DNA from: Acidihalobacter sp.
GTDB lineage: Bacteria; Pseudomonadota; Gammaproteobacteria; DSM-5130; Acidihalobacteraceae
Direction: 5' to 3'
NCBI GenBank assembly: GCA_027013225.1
Contig: JALUXU010000030.1
Location: 1-62,377 of the forward strand
Length of the DNA stretch: 62,377 bases
Both the position numbers and the translations under genes were made by a program. The notes under the pieces were generated by a model that saw only the letters and a program-made list of their open reading frames with translations, was not told the DNA's origin and searched no databases. This document shows positions 38,522 through 48,276 of the stretch, in pieces. Position 1 is the stretch's first letter. Each line of letters opens with the position of its first letter.

Positions 38522-40453
38522 TCATTGAACCGCTTGCAACAAAGTCTGGAACAGGCTGTTCGCGGTGGCGATCACTTTCGCCGATGCCTGATAAGCTTGC
38601 TGATATTTGAGTAGATTAGCGGCTTCCTGATCGAGATTGACTCCGGACAGGGATTGCTGCAGGGAGGTGGCCTGTTTGAGCAACGCCTGATTGGTCTGGG
38701 CGCTGGTCTGGGCGGTTTGAGTTTCGGTGCCTATTTTGGCGACGAGCTGACTGTAGGCGGCGCCGAACGTGGCCGTCGGACCGTTGCCACCATTTTCGAG
38801 CAGGTTCTGCTGCTGTGAAGCGGCCATCTGCAGCGCATTGCCATTGTCACCCGGGCCTGGAGGCGTCACATCGAAACTATCGCCGGCTTTGGCGCCGCCG
38901 CTCAGGTCCACGCTCCAACCGTTGAGCGCAATGGTCGCGCCGCTGGTCTGGCTGTATGAGCCACTCGACAGCGTCGTGTTGCTGGCAGGGCTGATCGCTG
39001 TCCATGTGTTCGGTGGATTACCGCTGATGGTGATGGTCACCGGCGTGGTATTCACGCTGCCTGCGGCGGTGGTCAAGGTCGGCTGGCTGATGGTCGCGGT
39101 GCCGACGTTGGCCTGGTTGGCGGCGCTGGCCACCACCGAGGCAGCGGCGATCTGGCGCGGATCGGTGAGATTCAAAGCCAGATCCCGCGCCGCATAGGTG
39201 GTAGGCTCGATGGTGTAGCTGTCCCCTGCACTGACGGTGGTGGGCACGACGATGCTCAAGCCGCCGGCCGTGTAAGGATTGGTAGTGGTGCCACTGCCGC
39301 TCATGCTTACGTTCTGCCCGTTGGTGGTATTGGTAAGCGTCCAGGCGCTGCCGTTGTAGCTCAGGCGATAATTGTCGGCGGTCAACTGGCTGGGGTCAGT
39401 GATACTCACGGTAGGCAGGCCGCTGCCGCTTGCGTTGCTGCTGGCCGAAAACACCTGCGGCTGAGGCACCTTGAAAAAATCGGTGCCGACCTGACCGTTG
39501 AGATCGATGCCTTGTTTCTGAAGCGTGTTGAATTGCGTGCCGATGCCGATGGCGATGCGGCCGAGGCCGTTCTCGGCCGCGGTCAGCAGTTTTTGTGACT
39601 GCAAAAGGCCGCCGAGTTCTCCGCTGGTAACGACAGTTGAGACCGGCACATGTCCGTTTGGGGTGACGAACACGAGTCCTGGCCGGTTGGGATCGCCATT
39701 GGCTGGCGCCACACCGAGCCGGGTCACGCTCGATCCCACTACCAGCGCTTGGCCGGTGCCTATGGTGACATTGATGGAACCATCACTCTGAGGAACCGTG
39801 TTGACGCTGACGTACTTGGCGAGCTGGTTGATCGCGGCGTCGCGCTTATCGAGCAGACTGTTGGGTTGCCCCACCGGATTATTGTTGCTCGCGGCCATGA
39901 CCTGGGTATTCAGATTGGCGATTTGCGTCGCCAGGCTATTGATGTTGCTGACATCATTATTGAGTTGGGCATTGATTTGCCCGCCAATCTGATTGAACTG
40001 CTGATACAGCGTGTTGAACCGGCCTGCGAGCACACCACCCTGGCTCAGCAATTCTTGGCGGGCCGGGATCGAAGCCGGCACGTTGGCAACTCCCTGCACG
40101 GCGTTGTAAAACGATTGCAATGCAGGTTGCAGTCCGGCGCTTTGGCTGCCGAGAAGATTATCCACCTGATTGGCGTACTGGCTATAGGCCTGGTACTGAT
40201 TGTTTGCGGCGGTCGCATTGGCGACTTGAGCATTGACGAATTGGCTGACGATGCGCTGCACGCCGCTGACCTGCACGCCATTGCCAAGATAGTAATCGCC
40301 GTTCGGCGTATCCGGACGCGTGGCGAAATCCGCGCGCTCACGCACATAGCCGGGCGTGTTGGCATTGGAGATATTGTTGCTGGTGGTCTGCAACGCTTGC
40401 TGATAGCTCAGCAAAGCTGAAGTACCGATACCAAGAATGTCTGTCCCTGTCAT
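38522..40453 (-). CDS. flgK: flagellar hook-associated protein FlgK
   Basis: FlgK (HAP1) is the first junction protein after the hook. The 643-residue protein begins with the rod/hook family motif (GTSALLSYQQALQTTSNNISNANTPGYVRE) split here as TSNNISNANTPGYVRE, and ends in the C-terminal helix LDQEAANLLKYQQAYQASAKV. The central region is Thr/Ser-rich and variable. Confidence 0.95.
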   Translation of the reverse strand: MTGTDILGIGTSALLSYQQALQTTSNNISNANTPGYVRERADFATRPDTPNGDYYLGNGVQVSGVQRIVSQFVNAQVANATAANNQYQAYSQYANQVDNLLGSQSAGLQPALQSFYNAVQGVANVPASIPARQELLSQGGVLAGRFNTLYQQFNQIGGQINAQLNNDVSNINSLATQIANLNTQVMAASNNNPVGQPNSLLDKRDAAINQLAKYVSVNTVPQSDGSINVTIGTGQALVVGSSVTRLGVAPANGDPNRPGLVFVTPNGHVPVSTVVTSGELGGLLQSQKLLTAAENGLGRIAIGIGTQFNTLQKQGIDLNGQVGTDFFKVPQPQVFSASSNASGSGLPTVSITDPSQLTADNYRLSYNGSAWTLTNTTNGQNVSMSGSGTTTNPYTAGGLSIVVPTTVSAGDSYTIEPTTYAARDLALNLTDPRQIAAASVVASAANQANVGTATISQPTLTTAAGSVNTTPVTITISGNPPNTWTAISPASNTTLSSGSYSQTSGATIALNGWSVDLSGGAKAGDSFDVTPPGPGDNGNALQMAASQQQNLLENGGNGPTATFGAAYSQLVAKIGTETQTAQTSAQTNQALLKQATSLQQSLSGVNLDQEAANLLKYQQAYQASAKVIATANSLFQTLLQAVQ

Positions 40454-40489
40454 GTTTTGACTCCCGTCACTCCAGTGAGCGCTATACCT

Positions 40490-41443
40490 TCAGGTTATCG
40501 TCCCGTTGGCCGGATTCTTGAAGTGGCCGCCGTAAGCCAGGACTTCGGAATTGCGCAGAACATCGCCGATCTTCTGCGCATAACGGGGGTCGGTGGCATA
40601 ACCGGCCTCTTGCAGGCGGCGCAGATACGCCGCTGCATCATCCGCCGATTCCAGCGCCTGCCGATAGCGTGGCTGCGTCGTGATTAATCGCGCATAATCA
40701 TTGAAACTGGCCTGTATGGATCCATAGGCCCGAAACCGGGCTTTTTCGCGGCAGGCCACGCCATCGCGATATTCCACGGTGGGTACGATCGCGACCTTCC
40801 CTTGCCAATCGGGGCCGGCCTTGATGCCGAACAAATTGAAGCTGCTCTGTCCGTCTGCTCCTGTCGGTACGCGCTTGCCCCACCCGCTCTCCAGCGCTGC
40901 CTGAGCGATCAATACTTGTGGGGAAACGCCGATTTTTTCTGCCGCGGACTGCGCATAGGGAAGCACTTCCTTTACGAACGCTTGGGGCGTGGCGGGCGGC
41001 CAGGGAATTTCTGATGCAGGAGAAGCGCGGTGCGTAGCCACCGTAGTATCGCTTGGAGAAGGCGACGGGGCCACATGCGATCGGACAAGGGCACGCGGCG
41101 AGGGATTCTCAACGGAAGGTGCGGTTTCCTGCGGTTTGATGCCGAGCGCTTTCTCGATCATGCCGCGCAGCCCGATGCCCTGGCCTTGGGCCATGTCGAG
41201 CGCAATTTGGTGATCATACAGGCCACGATAGAGTCGCATCTGAGAATCGCCGAACAGGCTGTCTCTTGGCGTGGCCTTGCGCATGGATTGCAGCATCATT
41301 TCTATGAACACCGCCTCGAACTGGCGCGCTGCTTCCCGTTTCGCCGCCGCGGTTTGCTGGTGAGCGGCGGCCTTGAGGTTATTCAGACCCTGAAAATCGG
41401 TGTAAACCGAAGCCATGGCGGCGGATCCATTGGGCAGGGTCAT
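40490..41443 (-). CDS. flgJ: FlgJ rod-cap protein with peptidoglycan hydrolase domain
   Basis: FlgJ scaffolds rod growth and opens the peptidoglycan. In 317 residues, ~25-110 is the rod-binding domain (RQFEAVFIEMMLQSMRKATP, MRLYRGLYDHQIALDMAQG). ~150-310 is the glucosaminidase-type domain (VLIAQAALESGWGKR, SSFNLFGIKAGPDWQGKV). The catalytic Glu of ALESGWG is present. Confidence 0.95.
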   Translation of the reverse strand: MTLPNGSAAMASVYTDFQGLNNLKAAAHQQTAAAKREAARQFEAVFIEMMLQSMRKATPRDSLFGDSQMRLYRGLYDHQIALDMAQGQGIGLRGMIEKALGIKPQETAPSVENPSPRALVRSHVAPSPSPSDTTVATHRASPASEIPWPPATPQAFVKEVLPYAQSAAEKIGVSPQVLIAQAALESGWGKRVPTGADGQSSFNLFGIKAGPDWQGKVAIVPTVEYRDGVACREKARFRAYGSIQASFNDYARLITTQPRYRQALESADDAAAYLRRLQEAGYATDPRYAQKIGDVLRNSEVLAYGGHFKNPANGTIT

Positions 41444-42574
41444 CTAGATCACCTCCAGCTTGGCTCTGAGCGCGCCGGCTTTTTTCAGCGCCTCGAGGAT
41501 GGCGATAAGATCATCGGGCGTACCGCCGACGGCATTGATCGCGCTGACGATGGAGTTGAGCGAAGTGCCCGCCTTGAAAACGAATGCGTGCGCCTTGCCC
41601 TGCTTGGCAGTCACCTTGGAAGTGGGCGCCACCACCGTCTTACCTTTGGAGAACGGCTTGGGCTGGCTTACTTGCGTGACCGGCTTGATAGTCACGCTCA
41701 GATTGCCGTGCGCCACCGCAGCAGGCAACACCGTCACACCAGCGCCAATGATGACCGTGCCGGTACGCGCATCAACGATCACCTGTGCCGGAGGCGCCGC
41801 CGGATTGACATCGAGGTTTTCGATAAAAGAAACAAAGGCCACGCGCTGCCCTGCATTGGCGGGCATGTGTACGCGAATGGACACGGCATTGAGCGCCTCG
41901 GCCGTGCCGGGACCGGCCGCCTGATTAATGGCTTGCGCCACCCGATTGGCGGTAGTAAAGCTTGGCGCATCGAGGTTTAAGGTCAGCGAGTTGCCCTGAT
42001 CAAACGGCGTGGACACGCTTCGCTCGATGGTCGCCCCGGAGGGAATCAATCCCACCGTCGGCGTGTTGACCTGGGTGGTGGCACCCCCCGGGCCGGTGGC
42101 CTGATAACCGGCAACCACGAGATTGCCCTGGGCCAGGGCATAGACCTGTCCGTTGGCCGCGCGCAAGAGCGTCATCAGCAGCACTCCGCCGCGCAGGCTC
42201 TTGGCGTTGCCGATGGAAGAAACCGTCACGTCGATGTGCTGCCCCTGGCTGGCGAAAGGCGGCAGACTGGCGGTGACCATGACCGCCGCCACGTTCTTGA
42301 GCTGCGGATTCACATTGCTAGGAATGTTCACTCCGAAGCGGGTCAGCATGTTCTCAATGCTCTGAATGGTGAACGGGGTCTGCGAGGTCTGATCGCCTGT
42401 GCCATTGAGGCCGACTACAAGTCCGTAACCGACCAGTTCGTTGCTCTGCACGCCAGAGATCGTCGCCAGATCACGCACCGGCTCGGCGGCGGCGCCATTC
42501 CACCCCGCAAGCCCCGTCGCCAACGCCAGCCACAGGAGCAAAAACAGGCGGGAGGCTTTCAAAACGGCCACCAT
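41444..42574 (-). CDS. flgI: flagellar P-ring protein FlgI
   Basis: FlgI forms the periplasmic P ring around the rod. The 376-residue precursor has a signal peptide (residues ~1-30; LFLLLWLALATGLAGWNGAAA) and conserved VRDLATISGVQSNELVGYGLV, NVAAVMVTASLPPFASQG, and a C-terminal GGTPDDLIAILEALKKAGAL. Overlaps the flgH stop by 16 bp. Confidence 0.96.
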   Translation of the reverse strand: MVAVLKASRLFLLLWLALATGLAGWNGAAAEPVRDLATISGVQSNELVGYGLVVGLNGTGDQTSQTPFTIQSIENMLTRFGVNIPSNVNPQLKNVAAVMVTASLPPFASQGQHIDVTVSSIGNAKSLRGGVLLMTLLRAANGQVYALAQGNLVVAGYQATGPGGATTQVNTPTVGLIPSGATIERSVSTPFDQGNSLTLNLDAPSFTTANRVAQAINQAAGPGTAEALNAVSIRVHMPANAGQRVAFVSFIENLDVNPAAPPAQVIVDARTGTVIIGAGVTVLPAAVAHGNLSVTIKPVTQVSQPKPFSKGKTVVAPTSKVTAKQGKAHAFVFKAGTSLNSIVSAINAVGGTPDDLIAILEALKKAGALRAKLEVI

Positions 42575-43239
42575 GCGTTGAAGAAGCGCGCCAGCCAGCC
42601 TTCGCGGTTGGCACTGTTGAGCTGACCGGTGCCGAAATAGCCTATATGCGCATCGGCGATCTGAGTGGAGAGCACCGTATTCTGCGGCGTGATATTGGCC
42701 GGATCGACGATGCCGCGCAGGCGCACATATTCACGCCCCTGGTTGATGGTGATCCAGTTCTGCCCCTGCACCACCAGATTGCCATTGGAAAGCACCTTGG
42801 CCACGGTCACCGTAATCGTGCCGCTCACCGTGTTGCTCTGCGATGACTGCCCCTTGCCGCTGAAACTGTTGCCGCTGGAAACGCTGGCGCCGAGCTTGGG
42901 CAGAGTCTGGCCCAGCAGGCTGGGGGTGGCCACGCTCACCCCGGTCTTTTTAGATGTCGTGGTATCCGCCGACTTGGTGGCCGATGTGCTTTCATTGAGC
43001 ACCACGGTGAGCAGGTCTCCCACTCGATGCGCCTTGGGATCGACGAACAGCGAGGTATCCTGCTGCGGTTGATACAAAGAGCCATTGTTTTGCGAAGCGG
43101 TCTTGGGCGCTACCGGCATAACCGCGGCGTATTTTGGGTTGTTGGGCGGGATCGGATTGGGGCCGATGGTGGCGCAACCGCCCAGCGCGAGAAGACCCAG
43201 GACCGGAAGAGATGCAAGCAATCGTCTGGATGTGTTCAT
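42559..43239 (-). CDS. flgH: flagellar L-ring lipoprotein FlgH
   Basis: FlgH forms the outer-membrane L ring. The 226-residue precursor has a lipoprotein signal with lipobox LLALGGCAT (lipidated Cys ~22), followed by SLFVDPKAHRVGDLLTVVL and NGNLVVQGQNWITINQGREYVRLRG, which are conserved. Confidence 0.95.
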   Translation of the reverse strand: MNTSRRLLASLPVLGLLALGGCATIGPNPIPPNNPKYAAVMPVAPKTASQNNGSLYQPQQDTSLFVDPKAHRVGDLLTVVLNESTSATKSADTTTSKKTGVSVATPSLLGQTLPKLGASVSSGNSFSGKGQSSQSNTVSGTITVTVAKVLSNGNLVVQGQNWITINQGREYVRLRGIVDPANITPQNTVLSTQIADAHIGYFGTGQLNSANREGWLARFFNAWWPF

Positions 43240-43251
43240 GACACGTTCCGC

Positions 43252-44037
43252 TCACACGTTGTTGTTGAGGTATTGCAGCATCTGGTCAGTAGTCGAGATG
43301 GCTTTGGAATTGATCTCGTAGGCCCGCTGGGTTTCGATCATGTTGACCAGGGATTCGACTACGTTCACGTTGGAGGTCTCCAACGCGCCCTGTTGCAGGG
43401 TGCCGAGTCCATTCAGGCCTGGCGTGCCGGTCTGGGCCGCGCCACTGGAAGCGGTCGCCTCATACAGGTTGTTTCCGATCGGCTGCAAACCGGCCGGATT
43501 GATGAAATTGGCCAGTTGGATGGTGCCGATCTGGGTGGGGGTGGTGCTGCCAGCGATGGTCGCGGTGACGGTGCCGTCCGAGCCAATGGTGAGGCTGGTG
43601 GTATTGGCCGGCACGGTGATTGCCGGTTGCAGCGGATAGCCACTGGCGGTAACGATCTGGCCACTGCTGTCGAGCTGGAACGAGCCGTCGCGGGTATAGG
43701 CCGTGCTGCCGTCCGGCATGAGGATCTGCAAGAATCCCTGCCCTTGGATGGCCACATCCAGATTGTTCTTGGTCTGAATGATGTTGCCCTGGGTGAACAA
43801 TTTCTCCGTCGAACCCACCCGAACCCCCGTACCCAGCATCAGGCCGGTGGGCAATTGCGTATTCTGGGTTGACTGAGCGCCGGGCTGGCGCACATTCTGG
43901 TAAATCAGGGATTCGAAGCTGGCCCTGCCCTTCTTGAAGCCGGTCGTGTTGACGTTCGCCAGATTGTTGGCGATCACGTCCATGTTGGTCTGCTGGGCAT
44001 TGAGCCCTGTCATGGCGATCCAAAGTGCGGGATTCAT
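43252..44037 (-). CDS. flgG: flagellar distal rod protein FlgG
   Basis: FlgG forms the distal rod. The 261-residue protein has the N-terminal [20 protein letters not shown] motif and the C-terminal [20 protein letters not shown] motif that define this rod protein; the length is standard. Confidence 0.96.
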   Translation of the reverse strand: MNPALWIAMTGLNAQQTNMDVIANNLANVNTTGFKKGRASFESLIYQNVRQPGAQSTQNTQLPTGLMLGTGVRVGSTEKLFTQGNIIQTKNNLDVAIQGQGFLQILMPDGSTAYTRDGSFQLDSSGQIVTASGYPLQPAITVPANTTSLTIGSDGTVTATIAGSTTPTQIGTIQLANFINPAGLQPIGNNLYEATASSGAAQTGTPGLNGLGTLQQGALETSNVNVVESLVNMIETQRAYEINSKAISTTDQMLQYLNNNV

Positions 44038-44068
44038 GGCGTCATTTCTCCTTTGGCCGGCTGAAATC

Positions 44069-44806
44069 TCAGCCGAGTTTTATCAGTTGCGCGCTGGCTT
44101 GCGCGTTTTGTTGCGCGGTGCGCATGGCCTTGACCTGAAGCTCGTACTGCCGTGACAACGAAATCATGTGAACCAGGCTGTCGACGGTATTGACATTGCT
44201 CCCTTCGAGCATGCCCGATTCGACTGAGACATTGGCCACTGGCGCTGGCTGTCCGTTTCGCGTCTGCATCAAACCGTCTGCGGCCTTGATCAGATTCTTG
44301 GCGGGTGGATTCACGAGCTTGATCTGACCCACGACAGCCAGCGCGTTCGGGCCCTGTCCATTCGGCTGCACCGTGATTGTGCCGTCGCTGCCGATGGCAA
44401 TCTTGCTGCTCGGCGGAATCGAGACCGGCCCGGAACTGCCGAGTACCGGATAGCCTTGCGCGGTGGTTAGGATGCCATTGGCATCGATGTGCAGATTGCC
44501 GGCGCGGGTGTACTGCTCTTTCCCGTTTGGTCCCTGAACAGCGATCCATCCTTGCCCTTTGATGGCGATGTCCAGCGGATTGCCGGTGGCGATCAACGGG
44601 CCGGGAGTGAAGTCGGCACCCACGCCGGCGTCCTGGGTATATACGCGGCTGGCGTAGCCCGGCCCGACGATCGGCACCGCCTTGAACGCCTGGAAATCGC
44701 GCTTGAAACCGGTGGTATCGGCATTGGCCAGATTGTTCGCCGTATTCGCCTGCTGGAGCATGATCTCCTTGGCGCCCGACATCGCGATATAGAGCATGCG
44801 GTCCAT
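44069..44806 (-). CDS. flgF: flagellar proximal rod protein FlgF
   Basis: FlgF is a 245-residue rod protein. It starts [16 protein letters not shown], has [19 protein letters not shown], and ends with [19 protein letters not shown]. It lies between flgE and flgG in the usual order. Confidence 0.95.
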   Translation of the reverse strand: MDRMLYIAMSGAKEIMLQQANTANNLANADTTGFKRDFQAFKAVPIVGPGYASRVYTQDAGVGADFTPGPLIATGNPLDIAIKGQGWIAVQGPNGKEQYTRAGNLHIDANGILTTAQGYPVLGSSGPVSIPPSSKIAIGSDGTITVQPNGQGPNALAVVGQIKLVNPPAKNLIKAADGLMQTRNGQPAPVANVSVESGMLEGSNVNTVDSLVHMISLSRQYELQVKAMRTAQQNAQASAQLIKLG

Positions 44807-44829
44807 GAGCTAACCTCGATCCACTGCCA

Positions 44830-46089
44830 TCAGGCCATCTGGATGATGGTCTGGGTCACGGCATTGGCCGTGGAAATGGTTTTGGCGTTGGCCTGGTAAT
44901 TGCGCTGCTCGGTGATCAGGTCCACCAGCTGCTTGGCCAGATCCACGTTTGAATTTTCCAGCGCGCCGGACTGAATGCTGCCGAAGGTGCCGGTTCCTGC
45001 CGCGCCAAGACGCACGGTGCCGGAATCGTAGGTTTGCGCCCATTCGGTATTACCGATGGATTGCAATCCCTGCGGATTCGGAAAATCGGCCAGGGCCACC
45101 TGCCCGAGCGCCTGGGTCTGGCCATTGGTGTAATTGGCCGAAATCACACCGGTATCGGAAATGCTCAGGCCCGACAGGCGTCCCGCCGCATATCCGTTCT
45201 GGGTCAGGCTGTTGACGCTGTTGCTGTCGCCGAACATGGAGGAGCCGTTCAATCCCAGGGTAAAAGCCATTGGCGCCGCGCCGTTGCCTGGATTGTACCC
45301 GCTGATGGAAATGTTGCCGTTGCTCGGAGAAGTCAAGGCACCGTTGTCATTGAAAGTCAACTGGGTAGGATTCGAGGTGACGGTTTGACCATCGATCTGG
45401 GTCAGCACATCCCAGGTGGTGGAGCCTTGCGTGGTCGAGGTGGCCGGCGTGGTGGTGTCCTTGCGGAAATACACGACTGCCGTGTGCGACGCACCTAGCG
45501 AATCATAGACCGTCAGCGGCGTGGAATACGTATATGTCGTCGGGTCGGTCGGATTTATAGTGCCCGCACCGAGGTCTGGGGCCTTGGCGCTGAGATTGAC
45601 GACCGCATTGACCGAAGTCGTCGCCTGTGGTTTCCCAGACGCCGTTGACAGCGTGAGATCGCTCAGACTGCCTTGGTTAAAGGTGGGGTTCGTATTGGAC
45701 ACATTCGTGGGTGCATACACCTGCAGAGGCTGGTTCAAGGCATTGACAACCACTCCGTCGCGATTGACCTGCAAGGCTCCCGCCCGGCTATAGACTTGAG
45801 AGCCATTGTTGTTGAAGACGAAAAACCCCTTGCCGTTGATCGCCAGATCCAGAGCATTGCCGGTGTTGTTCAGCGAGCCCTGACTGAATTGCTGGGCCAC
45901 CGCCTGGAGCTGTGTCCCTTGGCCGATGGCGCGATTATTGATGCCGCCATAGGCCACCGAGTAGATATCGCCGAATTCAGCACGAGACTCTTTGAATCCG
46001 GTGGTGCCGGCGTTGGCGATGTTGTTGCCGGTCACGTTCAATGCTTCAGAAGCCGCGTTCAAACCTGTTAATGCTGTTCCAAATGCCAT
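44830..46089 (-). CDS. flgE: flagellar hook protein FlgE
   Basis: FlgE is the main hook subunit. The 419-residue protein begins MAFGTALTGLNAASEALNV with GNNIANAGTTGFKESRAEF, has a Thr/Ser-rich middle, and ends with LVDLITEQRNYQANAKTIST. Length and order are standard. Confidence 0.96.
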   Translation of the reverse strand: MAFGTALTGLNAASEALNVTGNNIANAGTTGFKESRAEFGDIYSVAYGGINNRAIGQGTQLQAVAQQFSQGSLNNTGNALDLAINGKGFFVFNNNGSQVYSRAGALQVNRDGVVVNALNQPLQVYAPTNVSNTNPTFNQGSLSDLTLSTASGKPQATTSVNAVVNLSAKAPDLGAGTINPTDPTTYTYSTPLTVYDSLGASHTAVVYFRKDTTTPATSTTQGSTTWDVLTQIDGQTVTSNPTQLTFNDNGALTSPSNGNISISGYNPGNGAAPMAFTLGLNGSSMFGDSNSVNSLTQNGYAAGRLSGLSISDTGVISANYTNGQTQALGQVALADFPNPQGLQSIGNTEWAQTYDSGTVRLGAAGTGTFGSIQSGALENSNVDLAKQLVDLITEQRNYQANAKTISTANAVTQTIIQMA

Positions 46090-46132
46090 GATGTTTTCTC
46101 CCTTGTCTCTTTTGTTTTAAGTCTGAAAAGAC

Positions 46133-46837
46133 TTAAGCGATTTGTCTTACCTTGGTCAGATCGACACTGCCCAGCCCGTCGCCCAGCCCGAGCGTCACGC
46201 CCCCGTTCTTTTGATCGAGAGTGACGCTATTTACTGGCGCATAAGCCAATGTGCTCAACCCTTCGTGCTTGCCGCTCACCACTCCTTCGGCGCGAAAGCT
46301 GTAGGTTCCAGGCGGCACGGGCTGGCCATTCTTGCCGGTCCCGTCCCAATTGAAATCAACCAAACCGGACGGCTGCATGCCAAGATCGATAGTTTTGACC
46401 AATTGGCCGGCGGCGCTGTACACCCCCACCACGACATCATTCGCCGCAGAACTGACATCCACCGCTCCGCTGATCGCCCCTTTTGCCTGCAGGTTCGCCT
46501 GAGTCGCGGGCACCAACACGCTACGCCCCACCAGGCCCGCCGCCTGCAATGTCTGCGTCTTGCTCAACGAACCGGCCAGGCCATCGACCGTCTTTTGCAG
46601 GCTCTGTATGCCTGATACCGCGCTGAACTGGGCCAGCTGAGCGAGAAAATTTTCACTCTTGAGAGGGCTGGTAGGATCCTGGTTCTGCAGCTCGGTCACC
46701 ATCAGCTTGAGAAAGGTGCTTTCGCCCAGGCTGTTCATGCCGGTGCTGCCGGAAGTCGCTCCGGACGAAGCCATGGATGAAGTCGTCAATCCCAGTTGCT
46801 GATAAATATTGGTCGAATTGCTGGTGCTTACGGTCAT
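46133..46837 (-). CDS. flgD: flagellar hook assembly scaffold FlgD
   Basis: FlgD caps the growing hook. The 234-residue protein has the N-terminal FLKLMVTELQNQDPTSPLKS motif, then LAQFSAVSGIQSLQKTVDGL, and a FlgD Ig-like domain (FNWDGTGKNGQPVPPGTYSF). Position before flgE is standard. Confidence 0.95.
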   Translation of the reverse strand: MTVSTSNSTNIYQQLGLTTSSMASSGATSGSTGMNSLGESTFLKLMVTELQNQDPTSPLKSENFLAQLAQFSAVSGIQSLQKTVDGLAGSLSKTQTLQAAGLVGRSVLVPATQANLQAKGAISGAVDVSSAANDVVVGVYSAAGQLVKTIDLGMQPSGLVDFNWDGTGKNGQPVPPGTYSFRAEGVVSGKHEGLSTLAYAPVNSVTLDQKNGGVTLGLGDGLGSVDLTKVRQIA

Positions 46838-46873
46838 TGCCGGTGTCCTCTATTGCAATTATTGCAATCGGAA

Positions 46874-47308
46874 TTACTTGTTGGCCAACTGAAGCGTATT
46901 GAGAAGCAATCGCTGGGTCGTGCTGACCAGATTCACATCGCTCTGGTAACTCCGCGACGCCGAGATCATGTTCGCCAGCTGCTCGACCGAATTCACGTTG
47001 GATGTATAAACATAACCCTGCTTGTCAGCCAGGGGATTTCCTGGGCGGTACTCCTTGCGCACCGGCGCGGCGCTCTGCTGAATGCCTGTCACTTCAACTC
47101 CATAAGCTGCTGAGGCCGTTCCGCCTCCAGCGCCTTGCCGGGCATTCAACAGCACCGCCTTGAAGATGGGCTGGCGAGCGCGATAAGCCTCTTTTTCACT
47201 TCCCGCCACATCGTTTGCGTTCGCCAGATTGCTGGCCACCGTGTTCAAACGGACACTCTGAGCGCTCATCCCTGAACCGGCAATGGAAAAAATATCGTAA
47301 AGACTCAT
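46874..47308 (-). CDS. flgC: flagellar proximal rod protein FlgC
   Basis: FlgC is a rod protein of 144 residues. It begins MSLYDIFSIAGSGMSAQSVR, has VASNLANANDVAGSEKEAYR, and ends with NVNSVEQLANMISASRSYQS and a short helix. It is 15 bp from flgB. Confidence 0.95.
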   Translation of the reverse strand: MSLYDIFSIAGSGMSAQSVRLNTVASNLANANDVAGSEKEAYRARQPIFKAVLLNARQGAGGGTASAAYGVEVTGIQQSAAPVRKEYRPGNPLADKQGYVYTSNVNSVEQLANMISASRSYQSDVNLVSTTQRLLLNTLQLANK

Positions 47309-47323
47309 GGATAAAATCCTCGC

Positions 47324-47725
47324 TTATTGACCTGTCAACGCCTTACGCAGGCCGCTTATGCGGCTACCAAGAAAGGTGAGCGTGGCCTGGTATCGCAGCG
47401 CGTTTTGACCAAATTCGGCTTCATTACGCTGCAGATCGACGGTATTGCCGTCCAGGGAAGGTTGAAACGGCACCTGGTACATTACTCTTGGCTGCATGGC
47501 TGCATCGGAGGGCTGGATCGCTGGGCCGGTCGAAGGAGGAACCAGTGGCAGACTCGGCGGCTGACCTTCTATGGCTTGCAAAGCGGCCTTGAAGTTGATG
47601 TCACGCGCCTTGTAGTTCGGCGTGTCGGCATTAGCGATATTCGCGGCCAGCAACTGCGCCCGCTTGGCTTCGAGCTGCAAAATCTGCGGAAATGGACCCA
47701 GTGCCTGATTGATTGAGAACGCCAT
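47324..47725 (-). CDS. flgB: flagellar proximal rod protein FlgB
   Basis: FlgB is the first gene of the rod-hook operon. Starting at ATG 47725 gives 133 residues, the usual length, with MAFSINQALGPFPQILQLEA, LLAANIANADTPNYKARDIN and a C-terminal ALRYQATLTFLGSRISGL. An ATG at 47740 has an equally good AAGGA site and would add five residues; the frame to 47785 has no family character. Confidence 0.94.
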   Translation of the reverse strand: MAFSINQALGPFPQILQLEAKRAQLLAANIANADTPNYKARDINFKAALQAIEGQPPSLPLVPPSTGPAIQPSDAAMQPRVMYQVPFQPSLDGNTVDLQRNEAEFGQNALRYQATLTFLGSRISGLRKALTGQ

Positions 47726-47838
47726 GTTCAGATTCCTCATGTTCCTTTCGGCTTGGAAACGGCTGGTTCCGAAATAAAGGATCATCTCGCTTCGATCATC
47801 CGAATCCAGCGCTCACCGAGAGCTCTGTATCAATCCAA

Positions 47839-47853
47839 GCAATTAAAATGCCA
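47839..47853 (-). promoter_or_regulatory. sigma54-type promoter of the flgB operon
   Basis: The minus strand reads TGGCATTTTAATTGC. The GG and GC elements and the spacing are correct, and only one consensus base (C in TGGCAC) differs. The start of transcription would be about 100 nt upstream of flgB. Confidence 0.8.
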
Positions 47854-48276
47854 ATCTAAAATTATCAGCCCACGGGATTGTATGTTTATTTTCGAGCGGG
47901 TCTTTGAACGGTTGAATAAAACTTCAAGAACAATCTTTATTGTATTGTTTTTATTTACTTATTTTGATTTAATCATGACCTTTGCGGTCTGGATGAAAAT
48001 GCTTTAATGCAAAAATTGTTCTTCATGGGACTTCAGCCAAGCGGCAATGTCATACCTTTGGACGGCAAAGAATGCGCTGATTTGCCGGTGTCAAATATCC
48101 GTCTTTGCGTTCGATTCAATGGAGGTTTCGCCAGTTTCCCGTCTTCATCGGTTGATCGATGAGCAGCCCGGACGAGTGTGAGAAAAAACATCTAGCGAAA
48201 GATGCGCTTGGTTTTGCTCTCGGATAAGGAGAAAAGCGAACGGCCTGCCACCAGAAGCAGTGCCGGCATCACATTT
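47854..48276. other. AT-rich region between flgB and the EAL-HDOD gene
   Basis: About 420 bp without an assured gene. On the plus strand a 41-codon frame (47882-48007, MFIFERVFERLNKTSRT then a hydrophobic stretch) meets a 52-codon frame (48007-48165) at a TAATG overlap. No family is recognisable and the base composition is more AT-rich than its surroundings. It could be a decayed remnant; flgA, flgM or flgN, expected near here, are absent. Confidence 0.4.
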
